Shown here: piece by piece, positions 1-5,464 of the stretch
Layout of the letters: every line of letters begins with the position of its first letter
Numbering within the stretch: the stretch's first letter is position 1
NCBI GenBank assembly: GCA_031289285.1
Contig: JAITPT010000144.1
Location: 1 to 9,466, forward strand
Direction of reading: 5' to 3'
DNA from: Puniceicoccales bacterium
GTDB taxonomy: Bacteria; Verrucomicrobiota; Verrucomicrobiia; Opitutales; UBA953
Length of the DNA stretch: 9,466 nucleotides
Made by a program: the position numbers and the translations under genes
The notes under the pieces: model-generated
What the model was told of the DNA's origin: nothing
Seen by the model: the letters and a program-made list of their open reading frames with translations, nothing else
Database searches by the model: none

Positions 1-146
1 AAGATACAGCGAGCACGGGAAAAATTGAAAAAATGTAATGGTTAGACAATTAAGAGACGCTACACTAGGCTAAAGATTTCACTTGCACCGAAAAACCATT
101 TGTCATCCGGCCTCAACAGGAACCACACAAACACAAGTGAAGACCC

Positions 147-211
147 CAAAAGGGACAGGCACTTTTTTGAGTAATAGCAAGTCAAACGCAAAAAGTGTCT
201 GTCCCTTTTTG
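147..211. repeat. Inverted pair of REP-like palindromes (BIME-like)
   Basis: Two copies of the REP-like core face each other. The left copy (147-169) reads CAAAAGGGACAGGCAC plus a T run; the right copy (189-211) reads AAAAAGTG, CTGT, CCCTTTTTG. They are near-complementary over about 22 bases with roughly 19 bases between, so the whole can fold as one long hairpin or as two small ones. The right copy carries the same upstream words (AATAGCAAGTCAAACG) as the copy near 990-1030. Paired inverted REPs are the usual arrangement of bacterial interspersed mosaic elements; assignment to that class here is by analogy. Confidence 0.75.
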
Positions 212-334
212 TGCTCCATGAATATCTCACACGAAGGCACGAAGGCTGGCGCGCAGCCGAGGCTTTTGCTGACTTTGTGCTCAGTGAAGGCAAATCCCAC
301 CCAAAATCTAAAAAACAATTGGATAAGTTTGTAG

Positions 335-366
335 TGGAGAGAGAGTGTGTGTGGGGGGGGGGGGGG
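335..366. repeat. Simple-sequence tract (GA)n(GT)n followed by 14 G
   Basis: A short GA run passes into a GT run and then into an uninterrupted run of 14 G (353-366). No gene overlaps it, so if its length varies between cells there is no obvious coding consequence. Such a tract is also a common place for sequencing length error. Confidence 0.9.
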
Positions 367-369
367 ATG

Positions 370-450
370 AAAAGTGCCGGATGAAAAGTGCCTGTCCCTT
401 TTTGCACCTTGCGCCTTTTTGCGCCCTTTTTGCCCCGTCCCTTTTTGTGC
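370..450 (+). repeat. REP-like core with partial duplication and stuttered CCCTTTTTGC words
   Basis: The 14-base word GATGAAAAGTGCC(G/T) occurs twice in tandem (366-379 and 380-393). The second continues into a full REP-like core ending at 404. After this the pyrimidine-rich half of the core is echoed several times (GCGCCTTTTTGCGCCC, CCCCGTCCCTTTTTGTGC) up to 450. This looks like slippage or partial duplication of the element's right arm. Confidence 0.6.
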
Positions 451-553
451 CGTATGATTTGGTGTAGTTGTCGCAGGATAAAAACAGAAGTTGTCGGTCC
501 GGCGGTGTTGTCGTGAAAAAACAAAAATCCCGAGTCCAATAGCAGGTCAAATG

Positions 554-575
554 AAAAAGCGCCTGTCTCTTTTTG
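554..575 (+). repeat. REP-like core, array unit 1
   Basis: Arms AAAAAGCG and (C)TCTTTTT around CCTGT. It carries a C-to-T change in the right arm relative to the other copies. It is preceded by AGCAGGTCAAATG, the flank seen in the other array units. Confidence 0.7.
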
Positions 576-707
576 CCCCTTTGCCCCTATAGATAGACTC
601 AGCGGTATGATTTTGGTGTAGTTGTCGCTGAACAAAAACAGATGTTGTCCGTTCTGCGGTGTTGTCGTGAAAAACCAAAAATCCCAAGTCCAATAGAAAG
701 TCAAATG

Positions 708-729
708 AAAAAGCGCCTGTCCCTTTTTG
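708..729 (+). repeat. REP-like core, array unit 2
   Basis: Arms AAAAAGCG and CCCTTTTT with CCTGT between. One mismatch lies at the seventh stem position, a position that is mismatched in all left-region copies and paired only in the copies beside the transposase. Confidence 0.75.
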
Positions 730-861
730 CCCCTTTGCCCCTATAGATAGACTCTGCGGTATGATTTTGGTGTAGTTGTCGCTGAACAAAAACAGACGTT
801 GTCTGTTCTGCGGTGTTGTCGTGAAAAAACAAAAATCCCAAGTCAAATAGCAGGTCAAATG

Positions 862-883
862 AAAAAGCGTCTGTCCCTTTTTG
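862..883 (+). repeat. REP-like core, array unit 3
   Basis: Arms AAAAAGCG and CCCTTTTT with TCTGT between. It is followed by TGCCTCTATAGATAG, the shortened form of the downstream flank. Confidence 0.75.
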
Positions 884-1007
884 CCTCTATAGATAGACTC
901 AGCGGTATGATTTTGGTGTAGTTGTCGCTGAACAAAAACAGACGTTGTCTGTTCTGCGGTGTTGTCGTGAAAAAACAAAAATCCCAGATCCAATAGCAAG
1001 TCAAACG

Positions 1008-1078
1008 AAAAAGTGCCTGTCCCTTTTTGCGCTGTCCCTTTTTGCGCTCCCTTTTTTCGCTGTCCCTTTTTTCGCTCC
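1008..1078 (+). repeat. REP-like core of array unit 4 running into a 15-bp minisatellite
   Basis: The core (1008-1029, arms AAAAAGTG and CCCTTTTT) merges into tandem copies of its own right half. CTGTCCCTTTTTGCG occurs at 1017-1031 and again exactly at 1032-1046, then a 13-base shortened copy (1047-1059), then CTGTCCCTTTTTTCG (1060-1074) and a final CTCC. It is the right end of the array. Confidence 0.8.
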
Positions 1079-1211
1079 AGCAAAAACAGCAAGGAACCAT
1101 TTTTTTTTCTTGTCGCCTTTTGTCGCATTTTGTGGTCTTTTTTGGCTAAACAATCGTCATTATTTGCTTGTTTCTACCTTTGGTCGTTATCTTTTGTCGT
1201 TTTTTGAGAAC

Positions 1212-2369
1212 TTAGGCGGGTTTTGCAATGTAGTCTAATGACAGACCGTTGAAGGCGCGAGCATAGGTGGCGATGTTGCGGTCGTTGCCACGAAAGACAC
1301 TGATTGGTTTCTCCAAATAGCCGCGCACAGGCGGACATAAATCGCCCCGAGTGGGCGCAGCAAATCCATAAAGACCAATGTCTATTTCTGAAGACAAAAC
1401 TTCGTTGACCGTTTTCACAGGGTCGCGCCCGTTCCACGCAGCAAGACATGTTAGCAGGCGCGTTTGCTTGCCAACTTGTTTTGCCGATTTTTTGAGCGCA
1501 GCTATACCACCGTCCTCACCAAGCAATTGGTCGAGTTGCCGAAAAAACGGTGCGCCTTGTATATCGGTTCCGGCAAGATTGTTGCAAGTTAGCCAGAGGA
1601 TACATTTTTTTGAGACACTGCGCACACGCTCATAGAGACGCTCCCAGCAGCGGTTGATTGCGCGTTTGCGAAAAAGCGCAAATTGCTCAGGCAAAACTTT
1701 TTCTGCGTCGGGAAAGTTTTCATTCATCAATTCTTTATACATTTCGCGTTCGCATTTTAGCCATTTGCAAAGCGGCTTTCCCGCGCCAAGAAATTGCGGG
1801 TTCCAGAGCCAATCGAGGTGCAAACCGTCAGGTCCAGCGCGGCGCAAAGCATCCTCTACAGAGTTGCATAAATAATCGAGATAACGGTTGGTAAGCGGGA
1901 TGTGCGGATGCGTCGGCGCACCGTAACTTTCTTCGGGATGCGTTTGGCCCCAAAGCGAGTTTGCGCCAATGCAAAAATAACCGAAAACTTCCATGTTTGC
2001 TTTGTGTCCGAGACGCACCATTTCCGTTAAAAAGTCGTGCCGCAATCCGGGTTGTTCCGGTGCGAAACCGCTTCGATACCAAGCATATCCGTTGCACGAA
2101 ACACAAAACGAGTGCGCGGCATTACAGCCGAGGTCTTTATACCATTGTATATGTTCTTGCGGGCTGGCGTCGGCCCAGTGTCCGGGCTTGGCAAACTTGC
2201 CACCAGTCCAATTAAAATCTATGCAGAACGCCTGTATGCGTTTCCGCGCAGAGGCATTATCCGCCGCCGTCGCGCCAGCAGAGAACATAGGCGTCGGGAG
2301 CAAACTCGCCGCGCCCGCGAGTGCGATGTTTTTCATAAAACAACGGCGTGAAGAAAGGGTGGTGTCCAT
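1212..2369 (-). CDS. Tat-exported putative glycosidase-like (beta/alpha)-barrel protein
   Basis: This encodes a 385-residue exported protein of unknown substrate. Residues 7-13 (SRRCFMK) match the twin-arginine motif S-R-R-x-F-L-K closely; a hydrophobic stretch (15-32) and an ATA-A site near 34-36 complete a Tat signal. This fixes the start, because the next Met (12) would lose the Arg pair. The mature part has the look of a TIM-barrel carbohydrate-active enzyme: aromatic-rich strand-like segments (FCIDFNW 48-54, GYFCIGANSLWGQ 130-142) and DGLHLDWLWN (181-190), where an Asp-Trp pair would sit at a strand end as in several glycosidase families. I cannot name the family or assign catalytic acids. 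It contains 14 cysteines, many for an exported protein. The ATG overlaps the tfoX-like stop by one base (TAATG), suggesting translational coupling. Start and reading frame are secure; the enzymatic role is inference. Confidence 0.85.
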   Translation of the reverse strand: MDTTLSSRRCFMKNIALAGAASLLPTPMFSAGATAADNASARKRIQAFCIDFNWTGGKFAKPGHWADASPQEHIQWYKDLGCNAAHSFCVSCNGYAWYRSGFAPEQPGLRHDFLTEMVRLGHKANMEVFGYFCIGANSLWGQTHPEESYGAPTHPHIPLTNRYLDYLCNSVEDALRRAGPDGLHLDWLWNPQFLGAGKPLCKWLKCEREMYKELMNENFPDAEKVLPEQFALFRKRAINRCWERLYERVRSVSKKCILWLTCNNLAGTDIQGAPFFRQLDQLLGEDGGIAALKKSAKQVGKQTRLLTCLAAWNGRDPVKTVNEVLSSEIDIGLYGFAAPTRGDLCPPVRGYLEKPISVFRGNDRNIATYARAFNGLSLDYIAKPA

Positions 2370-2695
2370 TAGGCGTGTGTGTGTTTAGTCTTTTTTTGGG
2401 GGATGGGAGTTATTTTCTCGAGGTGGCGGACAATCTCGGAGAGGAGTTTGGCGTCGTCGGGATCTACGATATAGTGCTCTTTGGCACCGGAATAGGGGAA
2501 ACCTTTTTCGGCGGAAGCAAGCAGGGCGGTGGTGGTGTCGAGGATTTTTACGAAGACGGTGTTGTCACAGACCAAGAGCACAGGTTTGGCGTTGGAATAA
2601 ATCATGTATTCGCCAAACATTTTTTTGGATGTGATTTCCCCCGCGTCGTGGATTTGTTCAACGACGTGGGCGATGAAGTCAGGATGGGTGGACAT
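2369..2695 (-). CDS. TfoX/Sxy N-terminal-domain protein
   Basis: This small protein (108 residues) corresponds to the TfoX N-terminal domain alone. The motif KKMFGEYMIY (24-33) followed by a beta-rich stretch (LLVCDNTVFVKI, 40-51) and GFPYSGAKEHYIVD (65-78) is typical of the family. It ends in a Lys/His-rich tail. In gamma-proteobacteria the full-length two-domain TfoX/Sxy regulates competence. Stand-alone N-terminal-domain proteins are widespread and mostly uncharacterised, so a competence role should not be assumed. It starts 35 bases after the fabF stop and its TAA shares a base with the next ATG, so it is probably co-transcribed with both. No Shine-Dalgarno sequence is visible. Confidence 0.88.
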   Translation of the reverse strand: MSTHPDFIAHVVEQIHDAGEITSKKMFGEYMIYSNAKPVLLVCDNTVFVKILDTTTALLASAEKGFPYSGAKEHYIVDPDDAKLLSEIVRHLEKITPIPQKKTKHTHA

Positions 2696-2730
2696 TTACA
2701 AAGTGTTGTGACCGCCGTCCCCTTTTGTGC

Positions 2731-3990
2731 TTAGGCGGTGAAGCGTTTGAAGGCGAGGACGGCGTTGTGGCCGCCGAAACCGAGATTGTTGCTCAATGCC
2801 ACTTTTACGTCGTGTTTGCGGGCGGCGTTGGGAACGTAATCGAGGTCGCATTCTGGGTCGGGATTTTCGTAATTGATTGTCGGCGGAATGATGCCGTCGC
2901 GAATTGCTAAGACGGAGGCGGCGGCTTCAAGCCCGCCTGCCGCGCCGAGCAAGTGGCCAGTCATAGACTTTGTGGAGCTAACGGGGATTTGGCGGGCGCG
3001 TTCGCCGAAGGTTTTCTTTATGGCGAGTGTTTCAAACTTGTCGTTGTAAGGGGTCGAGGTGCCGTGGGCGTTGATGTAGTCCACGTCCGCTGGCGTGAGG
3101 CCGCTTTCGGCGAAAATGCGCTCAAAACAGAGTTTCAAGCCGCGTCCTTCGGTGTCGGGGGCGGTGATGTGGTAGGCGTCGCAGGAGGCACCGTAGCCGA
3201 CAAACTCGGCGTAGATTTTGGCGTTGCGGGCTTTGGCGCGTTCGAGGTTTTCGAGGATGAGCATGGCGGAGCCTTCGCCCATGACAAAACCGTCGCGCGT
3301 GGCGTCGAAGGGGCGCGAGGCTTTGGAGGGGGTTTGGTTAAAACCGGTGCTCATGGCTTTCATACTACAAAAACCGGCGTAGCCGAGGCGGACGATGGAG
3401 GCCTCGGAGCCGCCGGCAATCATGACATCGGCTTTGCCAGCGCGGATTTGGTTGAGTGCTTCGCCGAGGGAGTGGGCGCTGGAGGCGCAGGCGGAGACGA
3501 CGCAGTAGTTCGTAGAGCGGGCTTCAAACTCGATGCCGACGACGCCGGCGGCCATGTTCGTGATGATGTTGGTTATCATGAACGGCGAGACGCGGCGCGG
3601 GCCACCCTCGAAGAGGCGGCGCGATTGTTCCTCGATGGAGCCGATGCCGCCGATGCCGGAGCCGATGATGACGCCGAGGCGTTCGGGCGGGACGTCGCCG
3701 ACTTTCAGCCCGGCGTCTTCAAACGCCATGCGGCTGGCGGCGACGGCGAGCTGGACGAAGCGGTCGTTGCGCTTGGCTTCTTTGCCGTCCATGAACTTGG
3801 TCGGGTCAAAGTCTTTGACCTCGGCGCCGACTTGCGAGGGGAAGTCGGTGGGGTCGAAGTGTGTGACGCGCTCGATGCCGGAAACACCAGCGGTGAGATT
3901 TTTCCAGAAGGTCTCCGTGTCGTTGCCGAGTGGGGAAACGACGCCGATGCCAGTGACGACAATGCGAGGAACGGTAGATTGAGCTTGCAT
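2731..3990 (-). CDS. fabF: 3-oxoacyl-ACP synthase II (KAS II)
   Basis: This 419-residue condensing enzyme extends acyl-ACP by two carbons using malonyl-ACP in type II fatty-acid synthesis in the cytoplasm. The Cys-His-His triad is complete: Cys168 in SACASS, His309 in NAHGTST and His346 in KSMTGHLLGA. Lys341 and the C-terminal NNLGFGGHN (401-409) are also present. The N-terminal VVTGIGVVSPLG (11-22) and the length match FabF. The active-site context VVSACASS differs slightly from the usual TACA-type sequence but keeps the nucleophile. It lies 131 bp downstream of acpP, with a stem-loop cluster between, so its expression may be uncoupled from acpP. It is followed closely by the TfoX-domain gene. 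The ATG at 3990 gives a normal N-terminus; no Shine-Dalgarno sequence is evident. Confidence 0.97.
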   Translation of the reverse strand: MQAQSTVPRIVVTGIGVVSPLGNDTETFWKNLTAGVSGIERVTHFDPTDFPSQVGAEVKDFDPTKFMDGKEAKRNDRFVQLAVAASRMAFEDAGLKVGDVPPERLGVIIGSGIGGIGSIEEQSRRLFEGGPRRVSPFMITNIITNMAAGVVGIEFEARSTNYCVVSACASSAHSLGEALNQIRAGKADVMIAGGSEASIVRLGYAGFCSMKAMSTGFNQTPSKASRPFDATRDGFVMGEGSAMLILENLERAKARNAKIYAEFVGYGASCDAYHITAPDTEGRGLKLCFERIFAESGLTPADVDYINAHGTSTPYNDKFETLAIKKTFGERARQIPVSSTKSMTGHLLGAAGGLEAAASVLAIRDGIIPPTINYENPDPECDLDYVPNAARKHDVKVALSNNLGFGGHNAVLAFKRFTA

Positions 3991-4042
3991 GCGAGTGAGT
4001 GGGTGTTGTTGCGGTTAACGACTGCGGAAAAAAATGTTTTTG

Positions 4043-4084
4043 CAAGGCAGGCGGCGCGGAGGTGTTCCGCTGCTCGCTGCCTTG
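4043..4084 (-). terminator. Possible terminator or attenuator between acpP and fabF
   Basis: An imperfect hairpin has outer arms CAAGGCAG (4043-4050) and CTGCCTTG (4077-4084), and inner arms GCGGA (4056-4060) and TCCGC (4066-4070). On the minus strand it is followed by CAAAAACATTTTTTT. The T run starts about 7 bases after the stem, so it is not an ideal intrinsic terminator. It could reduce readthrough from acpP into fabF. Confidence 0.4.
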
Positions 4085-4088
4085 TGTC

Positions 4089-4116
4089 GGCGCGGGTGCC
4101 TCTCGGTGCCCGCGCC
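4089..4116 (-). other. GC-rich stem-loop just after acpP
   Basis: Arms GGCGCGGG and CCCGCGCC pair perfectly over 8 bases and extend to 12 with two wobbles, around a TCTC loop. It begins 5 bases past the acpP stop on the minus strand. There is no T run after it, so it fits a 3'-end stabilising or processing structure better than a terminator. Together with the hairpin at 4043-4084 it makes a two-stem gap. Confidence 0.55.
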
Positions 4117-4121
4117 TGGGT

Positions 4122-4379
4122 TTATTTGTTGGTCTTCGCTTTGATGTATTCGATGACTTGTCCGACGGTCTGGAGCTTCTCAGCGTCCGACTCTGGGATT
4201 TCGCCATTGATTTCGCTTTTGAACTCTTCCTCGAAGGCCATGACAAGCTCGACGGTGTCGAGGGAGTCTGCTCCGAGATCGTTCATGAAAGAGGCCGTAG
4301 GAGTGACCTGCTCTTCGTTCACGTTGAGTTGTTGGACAACGATGTCCTTTACGCGTTGTTCGAGTGTTTTTTCGCTCAT
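4122..4379 (-). CDS. acpP: Acyl carrier protein
   Basis: This acidic 85-residue protein carries growing acyl chains on a 4'-phosphopantetheine arm. The attachment serine is Ser39 in the canonical GADSLDTVELVMAFEEEF (36-53). Helix 1 (EQRVKDIVVQQL) and the final VGQVIEYI helix are as expected. The segment after EEEF reads KSEINGEIPESDAEK, about four residues longer than the E. coli loop FDTEIPDEEAEK, so the loop between helices II and III is slightly extended. It sits between fabG and fabF, whose products act on its cargo. Two exact 17-bp direct repeats lie 22-55 bases upstream of its start, and no Shine-Dalgarno sequence is seen. Confidence 0.97.
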   Translation of the reverse strand: MSEKTLEQRVKDIVVQQLNVNEEQVTPTASFMNDLGADSLDTVELVMAFEEEFKSEINGEIPESDAEKLQTVGQVIEYIKAKTNK

Positions 4380-4400
4380 GGTGTTAGTAGAAATAGATTG

Positions 4401-4434
4401 TTGGTTGAAGGTTTGGTTTGGTTGAAGGTTTGGT
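4401..4434. repeat. Two exact 17-bp direct repeats upstream of acpP
   Basis: TTGGTTGAAGGTTTGGT occurs at 4401-4417 and again at 4418-4434, followed by degenerate continuations (TAGGTTGAGGGTTGAAG and so on) to about 4460. On the acpP-sense strand this is an A/C-rich tract ending about 22 bases before the ATG, probably in the leader or promoter. It may be a regulator site or simple slippage; the sequence does not decide. Confidence 0.8.
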
Positions 4435-4530
4435 TAGGTTGAGGGTTGAAGTTTGAGGGTTAATTTTCCGGCGCACTAACCCGTCGCCCGTTTATTGGAA
4501 GAGGGGGCGACTGGTCGAAAGGCGGGGAGT

Positions 4531-5280
4531 TCATCCCATCGCCATGCCGCCGTCAACAGAAAAAAGTTGGCCTGTGATGTAGGCGGCGTCGTCGGAGGCG
4601 AGGAAGTCTGCGATGGCGGCGATGTCGGCGGGTGCTCCGAGGCGGCGCAGGGGGACGGCTTTGAGGATGGCGTCCTTCTGGTCGTCGGTGAGTTTGGCGG
4701 TCATGTCGGTGGTGATGAAGCCGGGGGCGATGGTGTTGGCGGTGATGTTACGCGAGGCCAACTCGCGGGCGAGTGCCATCGTGATGCCGTGTAGGCCGGC
4801 TTTGGCGGCGGCGTAGTTGACTTGGCCGGGATTGCCGACGCGCCCGACGACGGAGCCGATGTTGAGGATGCGTCCCCAGCGTTTTTGCGTCATGGGGCGC
4901 ACGAGGGCTTTTATCCAGTAAAAGGCGGCGGAGAGGTTGGTGGAGATGACGTCGCTCCAATCGGTGTCGCTCATGCGCACGACGAGGTTGTCGCGGGTGA
5001 TGCCGGCGTTGTTGACGAGGATGTCCACGGTGCCGAATTCGGCGAGGATGGTGGCGGCGGCGGTGGCGACTGCGGCGGGGTCGGCGACATCGGCGGGAAA
5101 GGCTTTGGCTTTGCCGCCGGAAGCGGTGATGGCGGCGGCGACGGAGCCGCAGGAATCTGGTTTTTTGGAAACGCAGATGACGGTGTGGCCGTCGGCTGCG
5201 AGGGTCTCCGCGATTGCTTTTCCGATGCCGCGTCCGGCACCTGTGACGAGGGCGACGCGGGGCTGGTGAGTGAGTTTCAT
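4531..5280 (-). CDS. fabG: 3-oxoacyl-ACP reductase
   Basis: This 249-residue short-chain dehydrogenase performs the NADPH-dependent reduction of 3-ketoacyl-ACP, the first reductive step of each elongation cycle. The Rossmann motif TGAGRGIG is at 13-20 and NNAG at 90-93. The catalytic tetrad is Asn115, Ser143 (NIGSVVG), Tyr156 and Lys160 (NYAAAKAG). The C-terminus GQLFSVDGGMAMG is typical of FabG. I chose the ATG at 5280 because the frame stays open upstream only through a Pro/Arg-rich low-complexity stretch that has no place in the family and would run into the divergent gene. Adjacency to acpP and fabF makes FabG much more likely than another SDR. It is 151 bp upstream of acpP. Confidence 0.95.
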   Translation of the reverse strand: MKLTHQPRVALVTGAGRGIGKAIAETLAADGHTVICVSKKPDSCGSVAAAITASGGKAKAFPADVADPAAVATAAATILAEFGTVDILVNNAGITRDNLVVRMSDTDWSDVISTNLSAAFYWIKALVRPMTQKRWGRILNIGSVVGRVGNPGQVNYAAAKAGLHGITMALARELASRNITANTIAPGFITTDMTAKLTDDQKDAILKAVPLRRLGAPADIAAIADFLASDDAAYITGQLFSVDGGMAMG

Positions 5281-5464
5281 TCTGTCGGCGCACGGTGCGA
5301 GCGCGGCGGGAAATGTCAATCGGGTTTTGGCGGCGCGGGCGGGGGGGGGCGGGGGCGGCGCGGCGGGGGGGGCGGAGAGCGAGGGGACGGTTGGAGGGCA
5401 GTTGGGGTTTGCCCGCATTGCGCACTGGCAAGAGGGCGGCTTCCAGTGTTGTCTGCGCGGCGTC
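5281..5464. promoter_or_regulatory. Divergent intergenic region with long G tracts
   Basis: This 184-bp gap between the starts of fabG and the Agl23-like gene must hold promoters for both directions unless fabG is read from elsewhere. I cannot identify convincing -35/-10 boxes. It contains runs of 9 G (5341-5349), 5 G (5351-5355) and 8 G (5365-5372) on the plus strand, enough consecutive G tracts to form a G-quadruplex in principle. Confidence 0.45.

Larger units (their letters stand above)
451..1031 (+). repeat. Tandem array of four ~150-bp units, each with a REP-like core
   Basis: Four units begin at about 451, 603, 757 and 903 (spacing 152, 154 and 146; the last is partial). Each starts with (C)GGTATGATTTTGGTGTAGTTG, shown here as GGTATGATTT then GGTGTAGTTG, runs through a small palindrome (AACAGACGTTGTCTGTT in the last two units), a CGGTGTTGTCGTG stretch, an A-rich tract, ATCCCAAGTCCAATAGCAGG, and then the REP-like core. 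In the first three units it ends in GCCCCTATAGATAGACTC or a close variant. The third unit is 8 bases shorter because one CCCTTTGC copy is missing. The later units are closest to each other and the first (451) is the most diverged. The minus-strand frames stay open through the units but differ in phase and encode no recognisable protein. Confidence 0.85.
1..1211. other. Gene-free, repeat-rich region of REP-like elements
   Basis: I see no credible gene in this 1.2-kb stretch. Its open frames are low-complexity and rich in Lys, Phe and Thr, they overlap in several frames at once, and they exist only because the underlying repeats lack stops. The region is AT-richer than the genes to its right. 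It contains an inverted pair of REP-like palindromes (147-211), a simple-sequence G tract (335-366), a stuttering CCCTTTTTGC stretch (370-450), a four-unit tandem array (451-1031) and a 15-bp minisatellite (1017-1078). Positions 1-140 and 1080-1211 are plain AT-rich sequence; the latter has scattered TTTTGTCG words but no recognisable terminator for the gene ending at 1212. Confidence 0.8.

Noticed and set aside
451..1031. CRISPR array
   Set aside because: The units of about 150 bp are similar along their whole length; there are no short direct repeats with unique spacers and no cas gene.
60..1128. Several minus-strand open frames (for example 60-704 and 547-1128) across the left region
   Set aside because: They are read from tandem repeats in more than one frame, have low-complexity composition, and show no domain or plausible start.
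2953..4425. 490-residue plus-strand open frame
   Set aside because: It is antisense to fabF and acpP, whose motifs are complete; the Gly/Asp/Val-rich product is a GC-rich shadow.
4483..4511. Terminator after fabG (arms GTCGCCC and GGGCGAC)
   Set aside because: It has a 7-bp stem with a 15-base loop and no T run on the minus strand; too weak to call.
5270..5464. Upstream GTG start for the Agl23-like protein
   Set aside because: It would overlap fabG and add a Gly/Ala-rich stretch encoded by the G tracts; the ATG at 5465 directly precedes the first membrane helix.
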